Assembly (NCBI GenBank): GCA_963801505.1
Contig: CAWDEY010000016.1
Coordinates: forward strand, 1 to 64,000
Reading direction: 5' to 3'
Length of the DNA: 64,000 nt
DNA from: JAOUFP01 sp963801505
GTDB taxonomy: Bacteria; Nitrospirota; Thermodesulfovibrionia; Thermodesulfovibrionales; UBA6898
A model generated the notes under the pieces. That model was not told the DNA's origin and ran no database searches. It saw only the letters and a program-made list of their open reading frames with translations. The position numbers were made by a program, and so were the translations under genes. How positions within the stretch are numbered: the stretch's first letter is position 1; each line of letters starts with the position of its first letter. This document shows positions 16,920 through 25,784 of this stretch, in pieces.

Positions 16920-17682
16920 CTTTCTTTTTCCTGTATATAATCCTAGATAAAAGTATACCAATTTCATATAAAATAATAATAGGAACAGCCATTAAGGTCT
17001 GATTGAAGGCATCAGGTGTCGGTGTAAGAATTGCTGCTGCTATGAAAGAAACCAGAACAGCGTATTTCCTGTTTTTTGCAAGACCTCCCGGCGTTACGAT
17101 CCCGAATTTCGCAAGAAAAATTATCGCAAGCGGCAGCTCGAAAATTGCACCAAATGCCAGAATAAATTTCATGCAAAAGTCCACATAACTTCCGACAGAG
17201 ATCATTGGCGTTAAACTTCCGGTTTTATATCCCAGAAGAAAAGTCATAGCAAAAGGAAGAATGATGACAAAACAAAATAGAGCCCCGGTCAAAAACAAGA
17301 GTGTCGAACTAAAAAGGAAAGGTATGAGATATTTTTTTTCTTTTGCCAATAATCCCGGTGAAATAAATCTCCATATCTGATAAAAAATTACAGGCAATAC
17401 AACAATCAAAGATGCAAAAAAAGAAACTTTCATATGCATCCAGAAGGCCTCGGCAGGAGCAAGGAATACAAGTGAAACCGGGGTTTTATGAATAATATGA
17501 ATGTACGGATTTGTAACATCAAGTTTAATCTCTGCTTTTAGCGGGAAAACAAGAATGTTAAACAGCTCTTCAGAATAGTTAAAAATAAAGAGAAAGGCCG
17601 TAAACAGAACTGCCACGGATATTAAAATTCTTTTTCGCAGCTCAGAGAGGTGTTCCATTAAAGGCAATTTTGAATTTTCCAA
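16912..17682 (-). CDS. tatC: Twin-arginine translocase subunit TatC
   Basis: A 256-residue six-helix inner-membrane protein that binds twin-arginine signal peptides of folded exported proteins. The N-terminal MEHLSELRKRI is the hallmark TatC motif. The first periplasmic loop and FISPGLLAKEKKY near 120 are also conserved. It directly follows the TatA/B-like gene with no spacer. Confidence 0.96.
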   Translation of the reverse strand: MENSKLPLMEHLSELRKRILISVAVLFTAFLFIFNYSEELFNILVFPLKAEIKLDVTNPYIHIIHKTPVSLVFLAPAEAFWMHMKVSFFASLIVVLPVIFYQIWRFISPGLLAKEKKYLIPFLFSSTLLFLTGALFCFVIILPFAMTFLLGYKTGSLTPMISVGSYVDFCMKFILAFGAIFELPLAIIFLAKFGIVTPGGLAKNRKYAVLVSFIAAAILTPTPDAFNQTLMAVPIIILYEIGILLSRIIYRKKKDA

Positions 17683-17964
17683 TTAAGACTTTTCCTCTGG
17701 ATCACCTTTTTTATCCGTTATTTTCTCGTCCGACATTTTCTCGATTGCTTCGTCCTTTGGGAGAGATTGGATAATATCTTCAGGCATTTTGAATTCTTCC
17801 TTCATTTCTTCTTCCATTTGACTCTTTGCTATATTAACGCCTCTTCTGATCTCAACAACCCACTTTGCCAGTGTTTTGGCGATCTCAGGAAGTTTATCAG
17901 GACCAAAAACGAGCAGTGCAACAACAAATATGATTATTAACTCCTGAAAGCCGATATCGAACAT
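17683..17964 (-). CDS. Sec-independent translocase TatA/TatB-like subunit
   Basis: A 93-residue protein with one N-terminal membrane helix, the FGPDKLPEIAKTLAKW hinge and an amphipathic helix, followed by an acidic/lysine tail. A glutamate at position 8 (FDIGFQEL) and GP-KLPE favour the TatB form. TatA and TatB cannot be fully separated at this length. It is adjacent to tatC, completing the translocase. Confidence 0.92.
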   Translation of the reverse strand: MFDIGFQELIIIFVVALLVFGPDKLPEIAKTLAKWVVEIRRGVNIAKSQMEEEMKEEFKMPEDIIQSLPKDEAIEKMSDEKITDKKGDPEEKS

Positions 17965-17985
17965 TCAACAACTCCTAAAAGATTC

Positions 17986-18768
17986 TTACTCTTCTTGAAT
18001 AAATTTCTTTATTTTCTTCTTTTCGTCTGGGGTAGTTATGTTAACAGAGATGAAAAATCTATATTCAGGATTTATTTTTCTAATATCCAGGCCTGCACCT
18101 AATGTCGTATAAATATAATCTGTTGTTTTTATCCTGTATCCAAAGCGTGCTTCAACTTGATTGCGTTCATGTGAGTGGAAACTATTTTTTACTACTATTT
18201 CACTGAGTATTTTAAAATTGTGCGCAGCTGAAAACTCTATCCCGCCCAGCAGGGAGATTTCATCTTTAAAACTGGAATTGCCGGGCTTTGTATAGAAAAT
18301 ATTCAGGTGTCCGTTAAACGGCCCCACTCGTTTGCTTACAATAATTCCTGCCCCCACCCTGCCGTCTGAAGTGGTTTCATCACCTCCGCTTGGAATAGAA
18401 GCAGTAATTAGATATGCCAAAGAAGGACCATATTTACCTTCATCATGGAAACGGTACTTAAACCCTGCTGCAACGTCTTCAAGCCCAGTTATTCTATGTA
18501 AGTAATTGTAAACATAAGGCATTGTCAAATTAAATTCCAGCTTATCAGTGACACCGTAAGCTGCCTTTAAAGAAACTCGGTAAAAGTCCGGACCACTAGA
18601 TTTTTCGGCTGATATTTCTACTGAAGACTTGTTTTTTTGAAGGCTTTCAGCGCTAAAAGTTGAAAAAACTCCATGCGGAGCAAGGGGTTGAAGTCCTGAA
18701 ATATCAAAAGCATATAGTTTTTCAGATAGGGACAGCAATAAAAGGATAAAAAGAAAAGTTCTCTTCAT
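17986..18768 (-). CDS. Putative outer-membrane beta-barrel protein
   Basis: A 260-residue exported protein. The N-terminal signal peptide (residues 1-20, MKRTFLFILLLLSLSEKLYA) is followed by alternating polar/hydrophobic strands with a final aromatic stretch (YRFFISVNITTPDE). The segment ASIPSGGDETTSDGRVGAG resembles the transporter or phenol-pathway MetA-like porin family. Substrate unknown. It sits 22 bases before the TatB gene in the same direction. Confidence 0.6.
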   Translation of the reverse strand: MKRTFLFILLLLSLSEKLYAFDISGLQPLAPHGVFSTFSAESLQKNKSSVEISAEKSSGPDFYRVSLKAAYGVTDKLEFNLTMPYVYNYLHRITGLEDVAAGFKYRFHDEGKYGPSLAYLITASIPSGGDETTSDGRVGAGIIVSKRVGPFNGHLNIFYTKPGNSSFKDEISLLGGIEFSAAHNFKILSEIVVKNSFHSHERNQVEARFGYRIKTTDYIYTTLGAGLDIRKINPEYRFFISVNITTPDEKKKIKKFIQEE

Positions 18769-19224
18769 TTATTGAAAAATAACAAATAAAACTATAACTG
18801 TCAATCAATCTATGGATATATTATTACCTTCACAAGAAGATTTCAGTTCAACAGTGATACAGAATCATAAAATTAAACCCATGCTGGTTACTCTTACAGG
18901 GGGTGTTAAAATAGTTTAGACGCAGATAATCATTATAAAATCATCCTTCCTTAAGTCGAAGACATGAAAGCTTAAGCCCTTTTTGGGCCTGGCTTAGCGA
19001 GTTTTGCCAGCTTTTTTGACCATCAGTTATTCTTTCGTGAATAGGTGTCGAAATATTGAAGACTCCCTGCAGTTAGTTGCAAGGAATACGCTCGTTATGC
19101 ATTTATCAGATTCGCCCTTCCGTACGCCTTTCTTAATTTATTCATGAATTATGATGCGTCTGTTTCATTGACAAAAGGTAAAAGCACAAAATATAATTAT
19201 TTAATTCTTGTTAGGAGGTTAGAA
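18769..19224. other. Intergenic region with a terminator-like hairpin
   Basis: A 456-base gap between divergent genes. It contains CTGGC (18989-18993) pairing with GCCAG (19006-19010), followed by CTTTTTT on the plus strand, which looks like a weak intrinsic terminator. No plus-strand gene precedes it, so a short unannotated transcript ending there is possible. I see no riboswitch or coding sequence that I can support. Confidence 0.4.
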
Positions 19225-19557
19225 ATGTCTGAAGGAATAACAGAAGCTTCAACAGCCACGTGGGAAAACGAGGTTCTTAATGCAAGCGGTTTGATAATGA
19301 TTGATTTCTGGGCAGTATGGTGTGGCCCTTGCCGCATCATTGCACCAACAGTTGAAGAACTGGCAAAAGAATATAGCGGCAAAGTCAAAGTCATGAAACT
19401 CAATACAGATGAAAATCCCGATATTGCAAGCAGATACAAGATAATGGGAATACCTACTCTCATGTTTTTTAAGGACGGTCAAAAAGTTGATCAGATAGTC
19501 GGTGCTGTTCCTAAACCTCAATTGAAGGCAAAGATAGATTCCCTTCTGTCTTCATAA
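19225..19557 (+). CDS. trxA: Thioredoxin
   Basis: A 110-residue cytoplasmic thiol-disulfide reductase. The active site WCGPC sits in IDFWAVWCGPCRIIAPT near residue 34, and the cis-proline loop is GIPTLMFFKDG near 76. The start at 19225 is chosen because TTAGGAGG lies 6 bases upstream and the protein then has normal thioredoxin length. The longer frame from 19144 adds 27 unconserved residues. Confidence 0.95.
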   Translation: MSEGITEASTATWENEVLNASGLIMIDFWAVWCGPCRIIAPTVEELAKEYSGKVKVMKLNTDENPDIASRYKIMGIPTLMFFKDGQKVDQIVGAVPKPQLKAKIDSLLSS

Positions 19558-19619
19558 TTAATAGCAATCTCAATCTAACTAACATCAATGCTATCATTAT
19601 CGCATTAACAGGAGTACGC

Positions 19620-19811
19620 TTGAAAAAATTGCTTTATATGTTTTTTTGTGTCGGATTTTTTTCTATTTTTTCTCCCTGTAATTCGGATGCTTACAGGGTA
19701 AGTCCTACAGTCAAGTCAGGGAATACCCCTGACCCCACACTAATGGATATTTTCGGGAATTCCGCTGCTTTGCAGTACGGGCTTTCAGCACAGACAGAGA
19801 AGATCATTTAA
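19620..19811 (+). CDS. Short exported hypothetical protein upstream of ffh
   Basis: A 63-residue frame starting at TTG with an upstream GGAG. The N-terminus is a signal-peptide-like stretch (MKKLLYMFFCVGFFSIFS) with a Cys at 20 that lacks a proper lipobox. The rest is short and polar. Its TAA overlaps the ATG of ffh (TAATG), so it may be a coupled leader gene. No family recognised. It could also be a degraded gene. Confidence 0.55.
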   Translation: MKKLLYMFFCVGFFSIFSPCNSDAYRVSPTVKSGNTPDPTLMDIFGNSAALQYGLSAQTEKII

Positions 19812-21130
19812 TGTTCGACAGCATCAGCGAAAAGCTGGATTCCATATTTAAAAAGCTGAAGGGCAAGGGCCTTATTAAAGAGGAGGACATCGACCTTGCC
19901 CTCAAAGAAGTAAGGATCGCCCTTCTAGAGGCAGATGTTAATTTCAAAGTAGTCAAAGACTTCGTACAGAATATTAAAACAAAGGCCTTAGGCAAAGAAG
20001 TTCTTGAAAGTCTTACCCCTGGACAGCAGGTTGTCAAAGTTGTTCATGAAGAACTCTGCGGCCTCCTGGGCATTTCAAACAGCAGAATAATACTTTCACC
20101 TAACCCTCCTACAGTTATTATGATGGTTGGTCTCCAGGGTTCCGGCAAGACAACTACTTCTGCGAAGCTCGCACGACATTTCAAGAAAGAAGGAAGACGG
20201 CCGCTGCTGGTGGCCTGCGATCTGCAAAGACCAGCGGCTATCGATCAATTGATCACTCTCGGCAATCAGATAGGAGTACAGGTCTTTTATTCCAGAGAAA
20301 TAAAAGACCCCGCATTACTGGCCTCTGAGGCTGTCAAGAAGGCAAAAATCGACGCAAACGATATCTTGATCATTGACACCGCGGGAAGACTCCACATAGA
20401 TGAACCTCTTATGTCTGAACTGAAAGTGATAAAAGCCAGTGTCTCACCAAAAGAGACGCTATTTGTTGCAGACGCCATGACAGGACAAGATGCGGTCAAT
20501 ATCGCAAAGCAGTTTAATGACCAGATCGGACTAGACGGGATAATCCTCACGAAAATGGACGGAGATGCCAGGGGGGGTGCTGCACTGTCTATAAGGTCTA
20601 TTACCGAAAAACCGATTAAATTTATTGGTGTCGGTGAAAAAATTGATATGCTCGAGCCGTTTTATCCTGACAGAGTCGCCTCCAGAATACTGGGTATGGG
20701 GGATATGCTCAGTCTGATCGAACAAGCCCAGCAATCTTTTGATCAGAAAGAAGCTGAAACACTTCAGAAAAGGATATTGGAAGATACATTTACTTTCGAT
20801 GACCTCAGGGAACAATTAAAAAAAATCCGCAATATGGGCCCACTTGAAAATATATTAGGAATGATTCCAGGCTTCAATAAGATGAAAAATGTAAGCGTCG
20901 ATGAAAAAGAATTCGTAAAGATTGAAGCAATAATCAACTCGATGACAAAGAAGGAAAAATCCAGTCATAATATTCTTAATGGTAGCCGCAGGAAAAGAAT
21001 CGCCCTGGGAAGCGGGACCAATGTTTCAGATGTCAATAGGGTAATAAAGCAATATGTTGAACTTAAGAAAATGCTCAAGATGTTTAAAGGCAAGAAAAAT
21101 TTAAAGATGCCGAAGTTTTTCTCTTTTTAA
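19811..21130 (+). CDS. ffh: Signal recognition particle protein Ffh
   Basis: A 439-residue SRP GTPase that targets membrane proteins to the translocon. The N domain starts MFDSISEKLDSIFKKLKG. The G domain has GLQGSGKTTTSAKLA near 107, DTAGRLHIDEPLM near 190 and TKMDGDARGGAALS near 247. The C-terminal M domain is Met-rich (MGPLENILGMIPG near 345). It heads the ffh-rpsP-khpA-rimM-trmD-rplS-rnhB cluster. Confidence 0.97.
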   Translation: MFDSISEKLDSIFKKLKGKGLIKEEDIDLALKEVRIALLEADVNFKVVKDFVQNIKTKALGKEVLESLTPGQQVVKVVHEELCGLLGISNSRIILSPNPPTVIMMVGLQGSGKTTTSAKLARHFKKEGRRPLLVACDLQRPAAIDQLITLGNQIGVQVFYSREIKDPALLASEAVKKAKIDANDILIIDTAGRLHIDEPLMSELKVIKASVSPKETLFVADAMTGQDAVNIAKQFNDQIGLDGIILTKMDGDARGGAALSIRSITEKPIKFIGVGEKIDMLEPFYPDRVASRILGMGDMLSLIEQAQQSFDQKEAETLQKRILEDTFTFDDLREQLKKIRNMGPLENILGMIPGFNKMKNVSVDEKEFVKIEAIINSMTKKEKSSHNILNGSRRKRIALGSGTNVSDVNRVIKQYVELKKMLKMFKGKKNLKMPKFFSF

Positions 21131-21191
21131 CGTCTTTACTTTATAATCTGGAATATATTAAAATTTAAGACATTTAAAAGGAGGTATTTAC

Positions 21192-21428
21192 TTGGTAAAG
21201 ATTAGACTAACAAGACTTGGTTCACACAAGAAACCATTTTACAGAGTAATTGTAACTGATTCGAGGACTAGAAGGGATGGACCTTTTATTGAAATTTTAG
21301 GAACTTACGATCCTTTAAAAGAACCTTCTGAGATTAAATTGGATTTGGACAGAGCTAAATCATGGCTGCAAAAAGGGGCGCAACCAACTGATACTGCAAG
21401 GAAGCTAATGCAAAAAGCTGGGCTATAA
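21192..21428 (+). CDS. rpsP: 30S ribosomal protein S16
   Basis: A 78-residue ribosomal protein. It starts at a TTG codon preceded by AAAGGAGG, and the N-terminus VKIRLTRLGSHKKPFYRVIV is the family signature. GTYDPLKEP near residue 37 and the W-L-KGAQPTDT segment complete the fold. Confidence 0.96.
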   Translation: MVKIRLTRLGSHKKPFYRVIVTDSRTRRDGPFIEILGTYDPLKEPSEIKLDLDRAKSWLQKGAQPTDTARKLMQKAGL

Positions 21429-21460
21429 ATAGCCAATATTTCACATGGAGGTAGATTTCG

Positions 21461-21691
21461 ATGAAAGAATTAGTTGAGAGAATGGCAAAGGCTCTAGTAG
21501 ACAAACCGGAAGATGTTGCTGTTAATGAGATTGACGGAGAAAAGACAACGGTATATGAACTCAGAGTTGCCTCCACTGACCTAGGGAAGGTAATCGGAAA
21601 ACAGGGCAAAACAGCCCGTGCCATGAGAACCATACTCAGTGCGTCCGGAACAAAGATCGGAAAACGTTGCGTACTTGAAATTCTCGAATAG
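21461..21691 (+). CDS. khpA: KH-domain RNA-binding protein KhpA
   Basis: A 76-residue single KH domain. The core GKVIGKQGKTARAMRTIL carries the GXXG RNA-binding loop near residue 46. A GGAGG site precedes the ATG. The position between rpsP and rimM is the usual one for this gene. Confidence 0.95.
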   Translation: MKELVERMAKALVDKPEDVAVNEIDGEKTTVYELRVASTDLGKVIGKQGKTARAMRTILSASGTKIGKRCVLEILE

Positions 21692-21717
21692 ATAATCACA
21701 GGAGCATTTCCTTAAAA

Positions 21718-22227
21718 ATTTCGAATCTTACCGCATTAGCAAAAATCATAAAAGAATGGGGGGTTAAAGGGCAAATGAAGGCCCTCCCCCTCATGGATTC
21801 TTTCTATTTACTTGTCCCTGAAAATGAAATTTCAGTAAGTCTCCCGTCAGGCTTTACAGAATCAATGAAAATTAAATCCTTGAAAAAGCTAAACAGATAT
21901 GCGCTCGTTTCTTTTTACGGCATCAATGACCCCGAAGCGGCATTGAAATATCGGGGGGCTATTCTCAGTGCTGATAAAAGCCTGCTGCCGGCGTTACAGG
22001 AGGAAGAGTATTTTTATGATCAGATTATTGGTCTTACTGTCTATACAACAGATGGAAATATCATAGGAAAGGTATCAGACATATTTGAAACTGGCAGCAA
22101 CGATGTCTATGTGGTCAAAGGACCAGACCGGGAATATTTGATACCTGCAATACGTGATGTTATCAAGGAAATTAACCTCGATGAGGAGAAGATAACCATA
22201 CAGACAGTTGAAGGATTACTGGATTAA
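21718..22227 (+). CDS. rimM: 16S rRNA processing protein RimM with a non-standard start
   Basis: A maturation factor for the 30S head that binds S19. The conserved N-terminal strand reads AKIIKEWGVKGQMKALPL, matching the family's GKIxKxHGxKGExxV. It lies upstream of the first in-frame ATG (21775), which would cut it off. In that frame no ATG, GTG or TTG exists between the khpA stop and the motif. The only plausible starts are ATT at 21718 (13 bases after AGGAG) or ATT at 21706. The C-terminal PRC-barrel runs from about residue 110. I therefore propose an ATT start, as known for infC, or a base error. Confidence 0.85.
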   Translation: MSNLTALAKIIKEWGVKGQMKALPLMDSFYLLVPENEISVSLPSGFTESMKIKSLKKLNRYALVSFYGINDPEAALKYRGAILSADKSLLPALQEEEYFYDQIIGLTVYTTDGNIIGKVSDIFETGSNDVYVVKGPDREYLIPAIRDVIKEINLDEEKITIQTVEGLLD

Positions 22228-22260
22228 ATTCCTTTAGGCAAGAAATCTTCTTGTACTTTT

Positions 22261-22291
22261 TCCGGATATGACACATCCGGATTTTTATTTT
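22261..22291 (+). terminator. Terminator/attenuator hairpin between rimM and trmD
   Basis: TCCGGAT (22261-22267) and ATCCGGA (22275-22281) form a perfect 7-bp stem with a 7-base loop, followed by TTTTTATTTT. This is a classic intrinsic terminator shape inside a ribosome/tRNA modification operon, 34 bases after the rimM stop. It may set trmD-rplS levels relative to upstream genes or end a shorter transcript. Confidence 0.75.
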
Positions 22292-22306
22292 ATGCTACTA
22301 TACACG

Positions 22307-23068
22307 ATGATAAAAAAGTTTCATGTAGTGACAATTTTCCCTGATATGTTGAAGGCTTATCTCGGGTTCAGTATCTTAAAAAGGGCCATTCAAAACAATA
22401 TGCTTTCAGTAGAAATACATAATTTACGTGACTATTCTTATGATAAGCATAGGAAAGTAGACGATTATCCTTTCGGCGGAGGGGCCGGCATGGTCATGAA
22501 GCCGGACCCCTTCTTCAGCATAGTAGAAGCATTATGGCCGGAAAAGGGAAAAAGAAAGATCATTATGCTTTCTCCCAGAGGCCGTTTATTCAATCAAGAT
22601 ACTGCAATGGAACTTTCATGCGAAGAGAAAGATATTATATTCCTCTGTGGCCGATATGAGGCCATAGACCAGCGGGTAAGTGATCATCTGGTCGATGAAG
22701 AAATTTCCATTGGCGATTACATATTGACTGGCGGAGAACTGCCTGCTTTAGTTATAATAGATGCCGTTGCCAGATTGATACCTGGTGTCCTCGGGGATTT
22801 TAGTTCCACCGAAGAAGAATCTTTTTCGTGGGGACTGCTTGACTATCCCCATTATACAAGACCTGAGCATTTTCAGGGCATGTCGGTGCCGGACGTACTT
22901 ATGTCAGGCAACCACAGTGAAATAAACAGGTGGAGGAAAAAACAGGCGATTAAAACAACTCTGGAGAAGCGGCCTGATCTCCTGGCAAGATACATATTGT
23001 CAGACAAAGATAAAGAACTTTTGGAAGAAATAAAGGAGGATAACAATGAACTTGATAGGAGCAATTGA
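22307..23068 (+). CDS. trmD: tRNA (guanine-N1)-methyltransferase
   Basis: A 253-residue SPOUT methyltransferase modifying G37 of tRNAs. The start at 22307 (MIKKFHVVTIFPDM) fits the family. An ATG at 22268 lies inside the terminator stem and adds nonconserved residues. DDYPFGGGAGMVMKPDP near 47, CGRYEAIDQRV near 118 and the knot segment IGDYILTGGELPAL near 136 are all present. Confidence 0.95.
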   Translation: MIKKFHVVTIFPDMLKAYLGFSILKRAIQNNMLSVEIHNLRDYSYDKHRKVDDYPFGGGAGMVMKPDPFFSIVEALWPEKGKRKIIMLSPRGRLFNQDTAMELSCEEKDIIFLCGRYEAIDQRVSDHLVDEEISIGDYILTGGELPALVIIDAVARLIPGVLGDFSSTEEESFSWGLLDYPHYTRPEHFQGMSVPDVLMSGNHSEINRWRKKQAIKTTLEKRPDLLARYILSDKDKELLEEIKEDNNELDRSN

Positions 23069-23393
23069 AGAAGGTTTTAAAAAAGAGATTGCAGATTTTA
23101 ATGTCGGCGATACGGTAAAAGTATTCGTCAAGGTTGTTGAGGGTGACAAGGAAAGGATCCAGCCTTTTCAGGGTGTTGTAATAGCTAGAAAAGGAAGCGG
23201 CGCCAGAGAAACATTCATGGTTCGCAAAATTTCATTTGGTGTCGGTGTTGAAAAAATATTTCCGGTATACTCTCCTAACATAAACAAAATTGAGGTCATA
23301 AAACAAGGGTCAGTAAGAAGGGCCAAGCTGTATTATATAAGAGAGAAAAAAGGTAAAGCCGCAAAGATAAAAGAAAAAGAATTTTCAGCATAG
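23046..23393 (+). CDS. rplS: 50S ribosomal protein L19
   Basis: A 115-residue protein at the 30S-50S interface. It contains GDTVKVFVKVVEGDKERIQ and FQGVVIARKGSGARETFMVRK-type family sequence, with FPVYSPNI near 77. The start lies within the last 23 bases of trmD after a strong AAAGGAGG, so translation is coupled. Confidence 0.96.
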   Translation: MNLIGAIEEGFKKEIADFNVGDTVKVFVKVVEGDKERIQPFQGVVIARKGSGARETFMVRKISFGVGVEKIFPVYSPNINKIEVIKQGSVRRAKLYYIREKKGKAAKIKEKEFSA

Positions 23394-23402
23394 AAGTATG
23401 CG

Positions 23403-24014
23403 ATGGATATTTATCAGCATGATAAAGCCTTTAGGGAACTAGGGTTTAAATCCATAGCTGGTATTGACGAAGCTGGAAGGGGGCCTCTTGCAGGCCCCGT
23501 TGTTGCTTCGGCAGTTATTCTGCCCGCGGATCTCAAGATAGCTGGTTTGCGTGACTCAAAGAAAGTGCCTGAAAAAGAGAGGGCGTCGCTGTATTGGGAC
23601 ATACTTATATCCTCTCTCGATATTGGGATCGGCATTGTGGAGCACGATGAAATTGACAGGATAAATATATTGCAGGCCACCAGACTGGCAATGAAAAAAG
23701 CAGTAGCTGAGCTATGCATTAAACCTGATGCACTTATCATAGATGCTGTTGCCCTACCCTCAGTCGACATAAGGCAATTCTCAATTATCAAGGCGGATTC
23801 TAAGAGTGCATCAGTTGCTGCTGCTTCTTTAATCGCAAAACATACCAGAGATATGATTATGCTGCGCTACCATTCCCTGTATCCGGAATATAATTTCAAC
23901 AAGCATAAGGGTTATGGTACCGAAGAACACCTTCGCCTTCTTAATCTGCATGGACCGTGCAATATCCACAGGAAATCGTTCCGAAAGGTAATGGACCTTG
24001 AACTTCCATTTTGA
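23403..24014 (+). CDS. rnhB: Ribonuclease HII
   Basis: A 203-residue nuclease that removes ribonucleotides from DNA. GIDEAGRGPLAGPVVASAV near residue 20 carries the catalytic Asp-Glu. The third Asp lies in LIIDAVALP near 116 and the fourth in IIKADSKSASVAAASLIAK near 130. It ends the rpsP-rplS cluster. Confidence 0.95.
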   Translation: MDIYQHDKAFRELGFKSIAGIDEAGRGPLAGPVVASAVILPADLKIAGLRDSKKVPEKERASLYWDILISSLDIGIGIVEHDEIDRINILQATRLAMKKAVAELCIKPDALIIDAVALPSVDIRQFSIIKADSKSASVAAASLIAKHTRDMIMLRYHSLYPEYNFNKHKGYGTEEHLRLLNLHGPCNIHRKSFRKVMDLELPF

Positions 24015-24062
24015 TTCAGTTTTTTATTGTTTAAAATTTAACTTTTACATATAATTTAGCAC

Positions 24063-24725
24063 ATGGGAAATATTGCTGACAAAGAAAGAATCGATGAGGC
24101 CCTTGAGTTACTGTGGGTCCTTGATGAAGAAGGACATAACGAACTGAACCGCTTTTCCTTAAGTTCTGACGATCCTGATACGGCCTTGATCGTTGAAGCC
24201 CTGATCAATGAAGGCCATGCAGTTTTATCTGACAATAAAATACTGTTCACCGAAAAAGGCCGCAAGACCGCCAAAGGCCTTGTAAGGAGACAGCGCCTCG
24301 CTGAAAGGCTCTTTAGTGATGTATTTGAAATGTCAGACAATTCAGTAGTTGATGATGCCTGTAAAATGGAACACATCCTCAGTGAAGAGCTGACAGAAAG
24401 CGTCTGCACTTTCCTGGGTCATCCGCCGACCTGTCCTCACGGTAAACTTATTCCCAGGGGAGAATGTTGCAAAAAATTAAAGATTGAGGTCACGCCTGTT
24501 GTAACCAGACTTCCTGAGTTTGAAGTAGGTTCAGAAGGAAAAATCACTTTTATTGTACCCTCTGATCCGTCAAGAATCAGCAAATTGAATTCGCTGGGCA
24601 TATCAGCAGGAAGTGTCATAAAACTGATCCAGAAAAAACCGTCCTGCGTCCTCCAGATAGACGAAACAACCGTAGCAATTGACCCGGAGATAGCTAAAGA
24701 GATTTATATCAAGAAATTAAAGTAA
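24063..24725 (+). CDS. DtxR/MntR-family metal-dependent regulator
   Basis: A 220-residue transcription regulator. The N-terminal winged-helix part is atypical, but residues 78-140 have the dimerisation/metal domain with LVRRQRLAERLFSDVFEM, ACKMEHILSEELTESVC and FLGHPPTCPHGKLIP. A FeoA/SH3-like domain occupies 155-220. The family senses Fe(II) or Mn(II). The CCxK after the metal site (GECCKKL) is common in the anaerobe-type branch. No transport gene is adjacent. Confidence 0.85.
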   Translation: MGNIADKERIDEALELLWVLDEEGHNELNRFSLSSDDPDTALIVEALINEGHAVLSDNKILFTEKGRKTAKGLVRRQRLAERLFSDVFEMSDNSVVDDACKMEHILSEELTESVCTFLGHPPTCPHGKLIPRGECCKKLKIEVTPVVTRLPEFEVGSEGKITFIVPSDPSRISKLNSLGISAGSVIKLIQKKPSCVLQIDETTVAIDPEIAKEIYIKKLK

Positions 24726-24859
24726 ATAACACTTTTTATCTCTCCTCCACTCTCATACAATTCAGTTGAATAACCTATATCAGGGCACGCAAATGCCTGT
24801 AATGATCAAGCTACAAATGATTCCGGCTTATCTATTGGAATTTGCGTTACAATATCACT

Positions 24860-25705
24860 ATGTTATCGCATGATGATAAGATGAAGCTTGCTCGTACTGC
24901 AGATAGTGAAGACCTGTGGAAGTTGGTCGGGGATTCCAGTCCGGATATTGTTTGCAATACCATTTTCAATATGAATCTCACTGAAGACATGGCGGTATTC
25001 ATAGCAAAGAAGAAAAATTCTTCTCCAGAGGTCCTTGGGATGCTCGCAGCTGATATCAGATTCAAAGGAAGCTATAAGTTGAAGCTGTTAATATGCAATA
25101 ATCCCAAAACTCCGCTAAAAATAACGTTGTCTCTGCTGAAGTTCCTGAGGATATTCGATATGGGAGATATAACAAAAAACCAGAATATTCCGATGAGTGT
25201 AAGACAGAAGATAGAATATTCTATTATCGAAAAAATACCTTCACTTCCCTCCGGAGTAAGAGTTGCCCTGGCTAAAAGGGCAAGTGTCAATATTATTATC
25301 CAGCTGCTGGAAAAAGGGGACAGGAATGTGGTCCTGTCCTGCCTGGAAAGTCCCCTCTTAACAGAAGACCATCTATGCAAATCAATCAATAAGCCAATAA
25401 CAAAACACCTCTTGATAAAGACTATCGCAGAGCATCCGAAATGGTCATTGCGCTACCGGATTAAATATGTATTGGTAAAAAATTATTTTACACCGATGGC
25501 ATGCGCAACAAAATTCATCGGCTCATTAAAGACTGCTGACCTGAGAGAACTTTATTTTGATACATCTCTTCCTTCGTCTACAAGGCCATACATATTCAAT
25601 GAACTCAATTTGCGGCATGAGTCAGCGGAAATCCCTCAGGAAGAAATGTATAACCTTTCGGGAGATGAAGATTCAGACTTTGCCGACAATGACATGCAAT
25701 CGTAA
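24860..25705 (+). CDS. Helical-repeat protein of unknown function
   Basis: About 281 residues of leucine-rich alpha-helices in irregular ~30-residue units (for example SPEVLGMLAADIRF, PKTPLKITLSLLKFLRI, PSGVRVALAKRASVNIIIQLL), similar in style to HEAT or DUF2336 repeats. The start at ATG 24860 is preferred over a TTG at 24842. Neither has a good ribosome-binding site. The tail is acidic (EDSDFADNDMQ). It is the last plus-strand gene of the core region. Function unknown. Confidence 0.6.
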   Translation: MLSHDDKMKLARTADSEDLWKLVGDSSPDIVCNTIFNMNLTEDMAVFIAKKKNSSPEVLGMLAADIRFKGSYKLKLLICNNPKTPLKITLSLLKFLRIFDMGDITKNQNIPMSVRQKIEYSIIEKIPSLPSGVRVALAKRASVNIIIQLLEKGDRNVVLSCLESPLLTEDHLCKSINKPITKHLLIKTIAEHPKWSLRYRIKYVLVKNYFTPMACATKFIGSLKTADLRELYFDTSLPSSTRPYIFNELNLRHESAEIPQEEMYNLSGDEDSDFADNDMQS

Positions 25706-25784
25706 ATTTACGGGACCGGACTAACAAATTAGCTGTCCAATTGGCACAAAGTGGTTGCATATTACATCTGAGATCACGTAATTC

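Noticed and set aside
18960..19100. Riboswitch upstream of thioredoxin
   Set aside because: No conserved riboswitch core could be recognised. Only a weak terminator-like hairpin is present.
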